DNA of 46,664 bases, from NCBI GenBank assembly GCA_027067575.1, contig JAMOVQ010000068.1, positions 1 through 46,664 of the forward strand, in the 5' to 3' direction. The position numbers and the translations under genes are program-made. The notes beneath the pieces are model-generated. The model was not told the origin of the DNA. It searched no databases and worked only from the letters and a program-made list of their open reading frames with translations. Shown here in pieces: positions 7,276 to 15,546 of the stretch. Within the stretch, counting starts at the first letter, position 1. Every line of letters starts with the position of its first letter. This DNA is from Thermoanaerobaculia bacterium (GTDB lineage Bacteria > Acidobacteriota > Thermoanaerobaculia > Thermoanaerobaculales > Sulfomarinibacteraceae).

Positions 7276-8937
7276 CTACTCTATTATCGCGACGGATAGC
7301 TCTTCGGCGAGCTTCCTCATCTTCTCGTTCAGCCGTTCTCTTGCGGACTCCTGTGCGTCGTAGGGTTTGACCGATCGGCCCACATGGGCTCTGACGTCTG
7401 CCTGGTAACGATTCAGCAGCTCCCCAAGGCTCACAGAGCCGTGGCCGACCTGACGGCGGGCGGTGAGCAGTTTGCTGAAGAGACCCTGTCGAACGAAATT
7501 GCCGGTAGCCTCGACTTCACCGACCCAGAGAAGGTGAGCATCCTCCACCGACAAGCCGATATTCGGCTTTTCGATAGCGGTGTTGAGGAGGGTTTCCAAG
7601 CCAGGGCTTGCGAAGGACATGTCGAGCACTACGAATACGGGGACTACCCGGGTAACGGTACTCGCGAGCTTAGGATCATGTCGGAACAACCGCTCGACGG
7701 CTCGCATGAGCTGGTTGTCCTTGATGATCTTCGCATCCATTGATTTTCGGATTTGCAATTCATCACCTGCCCACTTCACAGTGTCCTCCATGATGTTGGC
7801 TTTCGCCTCCATCGCTACGAGCACACCGTCTTCCATCCAGAAGAAATCTGGTAGGCCCTTTCCCTCATCGTCACCACGCCGAACATTCCCCGCAGCGAGC
7901 CGTTTGAAAAAGTCAGCGAGGTATTGTTCAAAAATCCCACCAAACGCCCGGATGAGAGCGGTACCGCCTCCGCCTTCCCTCACGGCCAGCCAGAACAGCC
8001 CATTCGTGGCCGCCATGAGGACCAGCGCGGGGTCGAAACACCATACCTTCGCCTTGTCGAGCCGGATGAAAGGCCGACGGAGAAACGGAAGGATACTGAC
8101 ATCATCAACCCCACGGGTCGACAATGCCTCTCGAATTTCCGCCCAGGTGCCTGAGTAAAGGCCAATAACCCGCTCCATTGCAGCTTCACCCGGATGATTC
8201 GCGGACAAGGCCGAAAAATTGACCACCCCTCGTGACCAGTGTGGCTTTGGGATGGCACCTGTTTCCCGGACCTCCGGATCGAGCGCGGCAAGAAAATGAT
8301 GGTACAGCGTAAAGAGGAAGACCAGCACCTCCATAAACCGAACGCCAAACCTTGCTGTGAGCCGGGATTCTAGTTCCTGGTATGCAGCTGGCAATCGCTC
8401 AGCGAATAGTTCGAATGTCCTCGGCAAATGAGAAAAGGCATCCGGTCGCTGTGCCATGGAAAACGCCCTTAACACTTCAGCGATCCCCATTCTCTCCAGG
8501 GCGCTCGCTCTTGAGTACGACACGAGATCGTTGACCATCAGTTGTGCCCTGACCAACCGGTCCATGTCCTCGTACGTCGCCTCTCCAGGAGGGGGCGCTG
8601 GGTTCGCCACCATATGAGCAGCCACAAGGTTCGCCATCCTGTGCGGATCCGTAAGCGTCCATGACTTTTCCCGGTAGGCCCTCCGATGTTTGAGCAACTC
8701 CAGTATTCTGCCGCTCAACGCATTGGAAGAGTAGTTGGAGAGAAACCAATGCTGAAATCTCAGGAAGGCCTCGATTCCGGGATGCAGCGCGTCGCCATAG
8801 GTCAATCGGTGGCAGTAGTTGGAGGCGTATTTCTGCAACGATTCCAAACTCACGCCAGCAAGGAGTTTGTGGCATTCGTCCCAGCTTGCCTCTTGTCTGA
8901 AGAGATCCCTGTGGCTAAGTATGGCGAAGGTTTCCAT
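7276..8937 (-). CDS. Uncharacterised protein with PD-(D/E)xK nuclease-like signature at the end of the Type I RM operon
   Basis: A 553-residue soluble protein of no family I recognise. Residues 1-300 are helical. The C-terminal half holds FEQYLADFFKR (E337), then GLPDFFWMEDGVLVAMEAK, giving D364, E377 and K379 in the order and spacing of the PD-(D/E)xK restriction-nuclease core: acidic residue in a helix, then a D-containing strand, then a strand with ExK. A helix with basic residues follows (KSMDAKIIKDNQLMR). The start lies 22 bp downstream of the hsdR stop in the same direction, so it is the last gene of the hsdMS-immA-PIN-hsdR operon. A DNA- or RNA-cleaving defence effector is the natural inference, but only the short motif supports it. 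Base composition matches the island, not the chromosome. Confidence 0.7.
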   Translation of the reverse strand: METFAILSHRDLFRQEASWDECHKLLAGVSLESLQKYASNYCHRLTYGDALHPGIEAFLRFQHWFLSNYSSNALSGRILELLKHRRAYREKSWTLTDPHRMANLVAAHMVANPAPPPGEATYEDMDRLVRAQLMVNDLVSYSRASALERMGIAEVLRAFSMAQRPDAFSHLPRTFELFAERLPAAYQELESRLTARFGVRFMEVLVFLFTLYHHFLAALDPEVRETGAIPKPHWSRGVVNFSALSANHPGEAAMERVIGLYSGTWAEIREALSTRGVDDVSILPFLRRPFIRLDKAKVWCFDPALVLMAATNGLFWLAVREGGGGTALIRAFGGIFEQYLADFFKRLAAGNVRRGDDEGKGLPDFFWMEDGVLVAMEAKANIMEDTVKWAGDELQIRKSMDAKIIKDNQLMRAVERLFRHDPKLASTVTRVVPVFVVLDMSFASPGLETLLNTAIEKPNIGLSVEDAHLLWVGEVEATGNFVRQGLFSKLLTARRQVGHGSVSLGELLNRYQADVRAHVGRSVKPYDAQESARERLNEKMRKLAEELSVAIIE

Positions 8938-8959
8938 GCCTCTTCGGCGTTTCCCTAGG

Positions 8960-11900
8960 TCATTCCAGAACCTCGATGAACTCGGCGATGACGTGGAGCT
9001 GGTCTTCGGGGTTGCCGGTAAGGGTGATGGGGTCGTAGTCGGGATTGAGGGGGTGGAGGGTGATCTCTTGGTGGCGGAAGGAGCCGTCAGGGGTGGCGGT
9101 CTTCTCGCTGGTGTAGCGTTTGACGGTGTAGCGCTGGTTGGTCTCGGGGTCGGTGGTGTCGCGGAGCTGGACGAGGACGATCTTGCCCTGGCGAGTGCCT
9201 TGGACGGGGGCGCGGAAGAGGCACCAGGAGCCGTCGGGGATCCTGGGTTCCATGGAATGGCCGACGACTTTGGCGACGAACATGCCGGGGCGGAGGTGGT
9301 GGGTGGTGTCGATCTGGACCCAGGACCAGTCGCCGTCCTCGATGGTCTGGGGGTCGCCGAAGGCGCCGGCAGCGGCTTCGAGGGGGACGAGGGGGAGACA
9401 CTTTGTGTACCGATCCTCCGGGGCCGGATTCTCCACGAGGCGAAGGACAGATGGATGTGTTTCGCCCTCCTGGCTCCGCAACCGCCGATACGCTTCGGAT
9501 GCCATCCAGGCGCTGACGACCAGCTGGAACGCCTGATCGTTCATGTATCGTACGAAGATCTCCTCGTTCTGGTCCATCCGCTCCACGAAGAGCCTTTCCA
9601 ACAAGTTCTTGAATACCAGTTCGAACTTGTCTTCTGGGTTCACGGCCGCGGCCTGTCGAAGGCCATCATCACCTACTGCCGCTTCTACGATCTGGTCGAA
9701 GAAGAGCTGGTCGGCCTGACTGAAGTCCGTGCCGAAACGTTCGTTGACGACATCAATGAGTTGCGAGAGTGGCACTTCCTCTTCATGGCTGGATCCCGAG
9801 CCAACCTCGGTTGGACCGTCCAACGGCCGTGCCTTACCCTCCTGGAGAGAGATCGAGCCCTCACTGATTTTCTGGAGACGGTAATACTCGAGTCGCACCT
9901 CATCGTCGAATTGGTAGGCCGGCCCGATCGAACGCCGTGGCAGTTTCGCCGCGAGGTGACGCAGAAAAACATAGAGGCGCTCCAAGTCCGAGTCCTGGTA
10001 AGGAATGACCTGACTGAGAAAGCTGTAGAGGTTTCGAAACGCCTGCACCTTACCGCGCCAGAGCTCGGCCTCGGCCTCTTCCTCATTCTGCAGGGCTATG
10101 AACCGCGAAACCGCGGGGTCGAGTGCTGCGTTCATCGTTTGGTGGTCGCGTACACTCTGACGCTGCTTCGGCTCGAAGTACACCGCACAAAAGCGCTCCA
10201 CCTCTTCATCGAGGTAGATCCCGGACGCGTCCAGCTCGGCCTTGATCGCATACATCCGGGCGGGGTCCACTTCCTGCCCCATCTCCACGCCCTCGTAGTA
10301 CCCCTTGAACGCGTCGTGAATCTCCTCGCGGTCGTTCACGAAATCGAGAACGAAGGTATCCTCCTTGAGCGGGTGCGTGCGGTTCAGACGCGAGAGCGTT
10401 TGGACCGCCTGGAGACCGGCGAGTCGCTTGTCCACATACATGGTGTGCAGAAGAGGCTGGTCGAAACCTGTCTGGTATTTCTCGGCGACGAGCAAAACCT
10501 GGTACTCTTGAGTTGCAAATTTTTCGGGAAGCTCCTTTTCGCGGATCCCGCAGTTCATCTGCTGCTCGGTGTACTCGATATTCGGCAGCTTGTCGTCCCG
10601 CACCGTTCCGGAAAATGCAACCAGCGTCTTGATCGGGTAGCCCTTCGCCTGGATGTAACGGTCAAAGCTCTGTTTGTACCGAACGGCCTCCAGCCGCGAA
10701 CCGGTCACGACCATCGCCTTGGCACGCCCGCCGATCTTGTGCCGCGTGAAGGCCTGGAAGTGCTCGATCATCACTTCGGTCTTCTGGGCGATGTTGTGCG
10801 GATGTAGCCGCATGAACCGTGCGAGTGCACGCGCCGCTTTCTTGCGCTTGACGTTCGGGTCGTCTTCGCGTGCCTTGAGAAGCCTGTAATAGGTTGCATA
10901 GGTCGTGTAATTCTTCAGCACGTCGAGGATGAAGCCCTCCTCGATGGCCTGGCGCATCGTGTAGCGATGCACCGGCTCGCCATTCCGGCCGAATACGGCC
11001 AGGGTCTTGTGCTTGGGCGTCGCCGTGAAGGCAAAGAAGCTCAGGTTCGCCTGCCGACCCCGTTTCGCCATGCTCCGGAACAGCTCTTCAAGGTCCGGGC
11101 GGCCCTCCTCGGCCGCACGCCTTTGGGCCTCTTTTCGAAATTCTTCGCCGCCGAGAACCTCCTTGAGATCAGTTGCCGTCTCACCACCCTGCGAGCTGTG
11201 CGCTTCGTCGATGATCACCGCACAACGCCGCGTGGGGAGCACACCGTTGCCGGGCTCGCCGCGCTCTTCAGCCATCTTGAGAAGCTGCCGGGAAACGAAC
11301 GGGAACTTCTGCAGCGTGGTGATGATGATCGGGACGGCGTTTTCCAGGGCCTCCGCGAGCTGCCTCGAGCTTTCCTCGATCTTCTGGACCACGCCCCGCT
11401 TGTGCTCGAATTGGTAGATCGTGTCTTGGAGTTGCTGGTCGAGCACGATCCGGTCGGTCACGACGATCACGCTGTCGAAGACGCGTTCGTTGGAAGTATC
11501 GTGCAACGATGCCAGACGGTGCGCGAGCCATCCGATCGTGTTGCTTTTGCCGCTGCCCGCTGAATGCTCAACCAAATAGTTGTGCCCGATGCCCTCGGTG
11601 CGGGCGGCGTTCACCAGCCAACGTACCGCATCGAGCTGGTGATATCGGGGGAAGATCATCGTCTCGACCTTGACCTTCCGGCCATGGTCGTCGCGCTTTT
11701 CCTCGATCTGCAGGTGAACGAAGCGCGCGAGCAGATCGAGCAGGCTGTCACGCTCGAGCACTTCCTCCCACAGGTAGGCCGTGCGGTAGCTGCGGCCGGC
11801 CGGATCCGGGGGGTTACCCGCGCCACCGTCGCAACCCTTGTCGAACGGCAGAAAGTGGGTCGCGCTCCCGGCGAGGCGTGTGGTCATGCGCACGCACTCG

Positions 11901-12484
11901 GTGTCAAGGGCAAAGTGCACGAGCGTGCGGCGTTTGAACTCGAAGATCGGCTCACGAGGGTCGCGGTCCCGCCGGTACTGGCGAATCGCGTCCGCGACGG
12001 TCTGACCAGTCAGCGGGTTCTTGAGTTCCATCGTGGCCACAGGGACGCCGTTGAGGCTCAACGTGACGTCCAGGGACTTCTCCGATCGCGGGGAATAATG
12101 AAGCTGCCGCGTGATGCCGACGCGGTTCGCCGCGTAGCGGACCTCGAGCTCTGGATTGAGCTCGTGGGCCGCCTTGAAGAAGGCCACCCTCAGCGTGCGC
12201 CCGTAACACTTGAAACCGTGACGCAACGTCGCGAGCGAGCCGTGGACGTCCATCCACTTGCACAGGTCGGTCAGTACCTGCTCTCCCGTACGATCCCCGT
12301 GCAGCGCTTCGAGCTTCGACCACTCCTTCGGCTGGGTTTCACGGATGAACTCGATGACCATCTCGGGGAAGATGGCACGCTCGCGGTCGAAGCCCTCGCC
12401 GGGAACCGACACGTAACCGTTGGCGAGCAGGTGTGTCTCGATGACCGTCTCGAAGGCGGCTTCAGAATGGCGATCCGAGGTCAT
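8960..12484 (-). CDS. hsdR: Type I restriction enzyme R subunit (HsdR) with C-terminal S24/LexA-like peptidase domain
   Basis: 1174 residues from the ATG at 12484, which overlaps the stop of the PIN gene by 4 bp (ATGA); an in-frame TTG at 12499 is less likely. Domains in order: N-terminal nuclease (DVTLSLNGVPVATMELKN, PD-(D/E)xK type), then a superfamily 2 motor with SAGSGKS (P-loop), VIIDEAHSSQ, FFAFTATPKHK, EKYQTGFDQPLLHTMYVDK and QTLSRLNR. The R subunit translocates DNA and cuts it when assembled with HsdM and HsdS. Unusually, the last about 170 residues form a signal-peptidase-like S24 domain: LEAAAGAFG (possible Ala1039-Gly1040 self-cleavage site), GHSMEPRIPDG (Ser1077) and YTVKRY (Lys1122). 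The Ser-Lys dyad and upstream Ala-Gly match LexA/UmuD in order and approximate spacing. Confidence 0.93.
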   Translation of the reverse strand: MTSDRHSEAAFETVIETHLLANGYVSVPGEGFDRERAIFPEMVIEFIRETQPKEWSKLEALHGDRTGEQVLTDLCKWMDVHGSLATLRHGFKCYGRTLRVAFFKAAHELNPELEVRYAANRVGITRQLHYSPRSEKSLDVTLSLNGVPVATMELKNPLTGQTVADAIRQYRRDRDPREPIFEFKRRTLVHFALDTECVRMTTRLAGSATHFLPFDKGCDGGAGNPPDPAGRSYRTAYLWEEVLERDSLLDLLARFVHLQIEEKRDDHGRKVKVETMIFPRYHQLDAVRWLVNAARTEGIGHNYLVEHSAGSGKSNTIGWLAHRLASLHDTSNERVFDSVIVVTDRIVLDQQLQDTIYQFEHKRGVVQKIEESSRQLAEALENAVPIIITTLQKFPFVSRQLLKMAEERGEPGNGVLPTRRCAVIIDEAHSSQGGETATDLKEVLGGEEFRKEAQRRAAEEGRPDLEELFRSMAKRGRQANLSFFAFTATPKHKTLAVFGRNGEPVHRYTMRQAIEEGFILDVLKNYTTYATYYRLLKAREDDPNVKRKKAARALARFMRLHPHNIAQKTEVMIEHFQAFTRHKIGGRAKAMVVTGSRLEAVRYKQSFDRYIQAKGYPIKTLVAFSGTVRDDKLPNIEYTEQQMNCGIREKELPEKFATQEYQVLLVAEKYQTGFDQPLLHTMYVDKRLAGLQAVQTLSRLNRTHPLKEDTFVLDFVNDREEIHDAFKGYYEGVEMGQEVDPARMYAIKAELDASGIYLDEEVERFCAVYFEPKQRQSVRDHQTMNAALDPAVSRFIALQNEEEAEAELWRGKVQAFRNLYSFLSQVIPYQDSDLERLYVFLRHLAAKLPRRSIGPAYQFDDEVRLEYYRLQKISEGSISLQEGKARPLDGPTEVGSGSSHEEEVPLSQLIDVVNERFGTDFSQADQLFFDQIVEAAVGDDGLRQAAAVNPEDKFELVFKNLLERLFVERMDQNEEIFVRYMNDQAFQLVVSAWMASEAYRRLRSQEGETHPSVLRLVENPAPEDRYTKCLPLVPLEAAAGAFGDPQTIEDGDWSWVQIDTTHHLRPGMFVAKVVGHSMEPRIPDGSWCLFRAPVQGTRQGKIVLVQLRDTTDPETNQRYTVKRYTSEKTATPDGSFRHQEITLHPLNPDYDPITLTGNPEDQLHVIAEFIEVLE

Positions 12485-13005
12485 GCTCCGTGTTTCCAAT
12501 TGAACTGGATTCCAAGGTGCCTCAGCATCGAGTATGTGTTCTCGTACGCCACTCCGAATTGATTACAGACATCGGGTAGTTTGATTTCTCTCTTGGAGTC
12601 TGGAGCTGCCTGTTCATTTGTGACAACAGTCATCCCATGAACCCGTGCGTAGGCAACGAGCCAGCCGTCTGCACCTGTTGCGAACTTCGCCTTCGCATAA
12701 TCAAAATATCCCGGGTGACGCTGAATCCACAACATGATGTCCCCGTAGACGTTGGTCACTGTCTCCGTATCCACTTCGAGAAAAAAGGTCTTTGGCAACG
12801 TATCCCTGACCCAGACAACAAGGTCTTCGGTCTTGCGGCCAGCGAGCAACTCCCCACGGACCCTATCCACGCTGTACACGCACCCGCGCTTGTGGTGATG
12901 AATCAGGCTTGCCCAGAATCCCGGGCAAATATCGAATGCATAATAGAGGTTCTTTGCAGCAATGAAGACGTCCGCATCCACCAGATAAGTCGTTTCACCA
13001 CTCAC
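12481..13005 (-). CDS. DUF4411-type PIN-domain protein, probable toxin
   Basis: A 174-residue protein with GTG start overlapping the stop of the upstream protease gene (GTGA). The PIN-fold acidic residues are in place: LVDADVFI (D10, D12), VRGELLAG (E52) and FATGADGWLVAYA (D113), with VVTNEQ after. PIN proteins are metal-dependent ribonucleases, often toxins. The N-terminal YLVDADVFIAAKNLYY is what I recall of the DUF4411 group, commonly encoded next to an XRE/ImmA-type gene as here. Together they look like a toxin-antitoxin-like or regulated-effector pair placed between hsdS and hsdR. Whether it cleaves RNA in response to phage or to failed modification is not shown by the sequence. Confidence 0.8.
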   Translation of the reverse strand: MSGETTYLVDADVFIAAKNLYYAFDICPGFWASLIHHHKRGCVYSVDRVRGELLAGRKTEDLVVWVRDTLPKTFFLEVDTETVTNVYGDIMLWIQRHPGYFDYAKAKFATGADGWLVAYARVHGMTVVTNEQAAPDSKREIKLPDVCNQFGVAYENTYSMLRHLGIQFNWKHGA

Positions 13006-14159
13006 GGCAAGTTGAATCCCAGGCGCCGGCCATACTCCTGAAAGGCGCCGCCGCGTAGTCCCGTCAGGTCATACGCTTCCTTGAACCCCAAGCGGCCCTC
13101 CAGGGCGGCGCGCATGACATGGATCGCGAAGAGCTCGCCGACTCGCGTGTTCTGGTTCTTGTAGAAATCACCGCCACCTTTGCCTTTCATACGAACCCGT
13201 TCGTGCTTGGTGTAGACATCGTAGAACTCGAAGAAAGCCTCTCGGTCTACCAAACGTAGGTCCATAGCTCGACGGCCGGCTACGATCGGGCTGACCTTGA
13301 ACATCCGAGCTATCACCTCGAATGGCTTGGACGAGTGGCATACCTCGCCCCAACGTGCTCTCAATTCCCGTTCTGGAATCAGGAACTCGGCCGCCGCCCG
13401 GTCACAGAAACTCTCCACATCCCCTCCCGCGGGAGTAAGAAACTCAAACCCAGAGAGTCCTTCGCCCTTTTGACCGAGCCAGATGTGGGCGAGTTCGTGG
13501 GCTAGCGTAAACATCTGGGCGGATTTCGCATCAGCACCATTGACAAAGATCAGTGGTGCGTAGGAGTCACATAGGGCGAACCCTCGAAACTCCCGCACAT
13601 CGAGTTTTCTGTGCGTGTTGTTCCCGACAACCCCGTTGATGACGGCCATGACGCCAAGATTCTCAATTGTCCGGCGCAGCTCACTCACGGCCTCCTGCCA
13701 GGTGCGGACCTTGGCTGCCCATCCTTCCTCAAATCCCACAGCTCGCCGCATCTCCTGACCAACTGCGTCGGGATTATCTTTCAACCCTGCACTGCCAACG
13801 AAGTCGAAAGGCCCGGCCCCAAACTCGAGCCGTTCCTCCCGCAACCATGCCTGGCGCTGTTGCATGGCGTAGATCGTATCGAGAAGGTCGGGGCTGGGGC
13901 GGTCACGGTACTCTGGCGCGACGGTGCGAAAATCTGGAATCGGCACATCTTCGGTAGGCGGCTCAGGAAGGAAGAGATACCCTATCGGTGTATTTGTAGC
14001 TTTCGCGAAATCTTCCAGCTGTTTGAGGGTCGGCGAGAGTTCCCCGCTGAGCCAGCTCGGCAGTTTCGGTAGCTTCTTGCGAAGCAGCTCCGGCGTTGTG
14101 GCGCTACGATCCAGCGCCCACAGAAGGAGCTTGGGTCGAACGGATACACGGGTTGTCAT
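13002..14159 (-). CDS. XRE-like N-terminus with ImmA/IrrE metallo-endopeptidase
   Basis: A 385-residue protein. Residues 1-65 form a helical DNA-binding-like region (ELSPTLKQLEDFAKATNTPIGYLFLPEPP, the XRE-like tail typical of this group). Residues about 190-300 are the ImmA/IrrE zinc protease: MFTLAHELAHIWLG gives H221, E222 and H225, and FCDRAAAEFLIP supplies the third ligand region. ImmA cleaves a phage or ICE repressor and IrrE acts in the DNA-damage response, so this protein may sense damage and cleave a repressor or partner. It overlaps the PIN gene by 4 bp and starts inside the stop of the truncated ATPase remnant (ATGA), with GGAGG upstream (plus-strand 14165-14170 region). The neighbouring PIN protein is its most likely partner. 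Confidence 0.85.
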   Translation of the reverse strand: MTTRVSVRPKLLLWALDRSATTPELLRKKLPKLPSWLSGELSPTLKQLEDFAKATNTPIGYLFLPEPPTEDVPIPDFRTVAPEYRDRPSPDLLDTIYAMQQRQAWLREERLEFGAGPFDFVGSAGLKDNPDAVGQEMRRAVGFEEGWAAKVRTWQEAVSELRRTIENLGVMAVINGVVGNNTHRKLDVREFRGFALCDSYAPLIFVNGADAKSAQMFTLAHELAHIWLGQKGEGLSGFEFLTPAGGDVESFCDRAAAEFLIPERELRARWGEVCHSSKPFEVIARMFKVSPIVAGRRAMDLRLVDREAFFEFYDVYTKHERVRMKGKGGGDFYKNQNTRVGELFAIHVMRAALEGRLGFKEAYDLTGLRGGAFQEYGRRLGFNLP

Positions 14160-14287
14160 GGTGCCCTCCGCCCAATGGCGATACTAACACCGTTGACGCC
14201 GACAGTGAGGTTGAGACCCGGCCGGAAGTGGAAGTCGGCTGCTGAGATGGCGTGCAGGTTGGCAACCTTGAGCCCGGTAACGATCAT
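14156..14287 (-). pseudogene. Truncated start of an AAA/SMC-like ATPase gene, cut inside the P-loop
   Basis: A 43-codon frame whose ATG overlaps the hsdS stop (ATGATC) and whose TGA overlaps the ATG of the ImmA gene. Residues 1-34 read MIVTGLKVANLHAI, then DFHFRPGLNLTVGVNGV. This is the beta1-beta2 and P-loop start of RecF/SMC/OLD-type AAA ATPases (consensus ...GLNLLVGxNGxGKS). After GVNGV, where GKS/T should follow, the sequence switches to SIAIGRRAP and stops. The tail GGGCGGAGGGCACC looks like the original ribosome-binding region of the ImmA gene. The simplest reading is an internal deletion that removed nearly all of an ATPase gene once placed between hsdS and the protease. A short functional peptide cannot be excluded. 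Confidence 0.72.
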
Positions 14288-15546
14288 GCCGTCCCCTCCA
14301 CGTCGATTTGTCCGGTCACGGCCGCGGCGATGAGGGCCTCGCGGCGTTCCTTGAGGAGGGCGATAGTGCGCTCTGCAGCTGACGTTACCGCATCGATCTT
14401 AGCCGCCTCGGAGATTACCCGTTCGACGATAGCACGCTGTTCATCAAGCGGCGGCACGGGAAGCCATACGTCAAAAAAGGCTTCGGGATACAGGCGTAGC
14501 CGCGATGACCATACGCCCTTTGAGAAGCGGGTAACTTCTTGGGCGAAAACCGGCAGCCGCACTAGGGCATCCACGAAATTGGGCTCAAGTCGCCCCAACG
14601 GCTCATACACGTTGTACGCGGGGCTCACGATGCCGCTCAATGGTGCGACCCCCATCGCTCCCATCCACGCCCACAACGTATTGATGACGAGGTCACCCTT
14701 CAGACAGATCTTGTAACCCTCCTTCGTTTCCGCCTCGAACATATGAACGTCCTTCTCTGACCTGGGAGTCACACCAGTGATGTGGGAAACCGTAAGAAGT
14801 TCTTCCTCGCCGGTATCGGAACGTTCGTCGCGCTCTCGAAAAAGCCAGCGGGCACGTTCGGTCTCCCAATGCGCCGGAATCTTCCCGAGCCACGGGATGC
14901 CGGAGTCGCGGAGGGGGACGTTGGGGTCGAGGCCGCGGGTGACGGCGCGGGTGATGAGCGCCCGGCGCTTCTCTGCCAGCAGCTCGAGCAGCCGCATTTT
15001 CACCGCGATCAACGCATCGATCCGGGCCGTTTCCCGGTCAAGGTAGTCGGCGATGGCGCGTTGCTGGGGGAGGGGAGGGACGGGTACGACGTAATCACGA
15101 ACAAAGTTCTCCGGTACCCGCTGTTGGCCCGCCGCTCCCGTCATCCATGCCTCGCCGAGTCGCCGAAACCGTGGATCGACCGTCACGTAATAGAGAAACC
15201 TACCGTCAAGATCAGGGCCTGGCGTCAGGACGTAAAGCTCGGTTGTACCAAACCCGATTCCGTTCGGTACACCTCGTATCAGAGCGCCTTTTCCGTTCTC
15301 AAAACAGGGCGTTATCTTCGCAATCACAACGTCGCCCTCAAAGAACATCGAGTAACCCGTCCGGACGTCCTCGATGGGCCGAGTCCTCGACAGATCGAGC
15401 TGTCCCTGCTCCCCGATAGCTTCCATCGGTAGGAACAACACTTCAGAAGAGCCCGAGAGCAGATCCCCTTCCTCCGAAGAGCGTGCCCTCGAAGTCAGAA
15501 ACCGGAGCCGCTTCTTCGGCCATTGCGCGGTTCGGAGCAGGCTCAC
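14284..15546 (-). CDS. hsdS: Type I restriction-modification specificity subunit (HsdS)
   Basis: A 420-residue protein with GTG start overlapping the hsdM stop. It has the usual two-fold layout: target recognition domain 1 (about residues 1-145), a conserved helical region with PLPQQRAIADYLDRETARID and LLELLAEKRRALITRAV, target recognition domain 2 (about 220-365) introduced by IPWLGKIPAHWE, and a second conserved region with PPLDEQRAIVERVISEA and LLKERREALIAAAV. HsdS sets the bipartite DNA target for both methylation and cleavage. No truncation or internal repeat recombination is visible. The stop overlaps the truncated ATPase remnant by 4 bp. Confidence 0.93.
   Translation of the reverse strand: MSLLRTAQWPKKRLRFLTSRARSSEEGDLLSGSSEVLFLPMEAIGEQGQLDLSRTRPIEDVRTGYSMFFEGDVVIAKITPCFENGKGALIRGVPNGIGFGTTELYVLTPGPDLDGRFLYYVTVDPRFRRLGEAWMTGAAGQQRVPENFVRDYVVPVPPLPQQRAIADYLDRETARIDALIAVKMRLLELLAEKRRALITRAVTRGLDPNVPLRDSGIPWLGKIPAHWETERARWLFRERDERSDTGEEELLTVSHITGVTPRSEKDVHMFEAETKEGYKICLKGDLVINTLWAWMGAMGVAPLSGIVSPAYNVYEPLGRLEPNFVDALVRLPVFAQEVTRFSKGVWSSRLRLYPEAFFDVWLPVPPLDEQRAIVERVISEAAKIDAVTSAAERTIALLKERREALIAAAVTGQIDVEGTA

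Noticed and set aside
8819-10807. Plus-strand open frame of 662 codons
   Set aside because: Lies opposite hsdR, whose helicase and S24 motifs are unmistakable; the plus-strand product has no recognisable domain.
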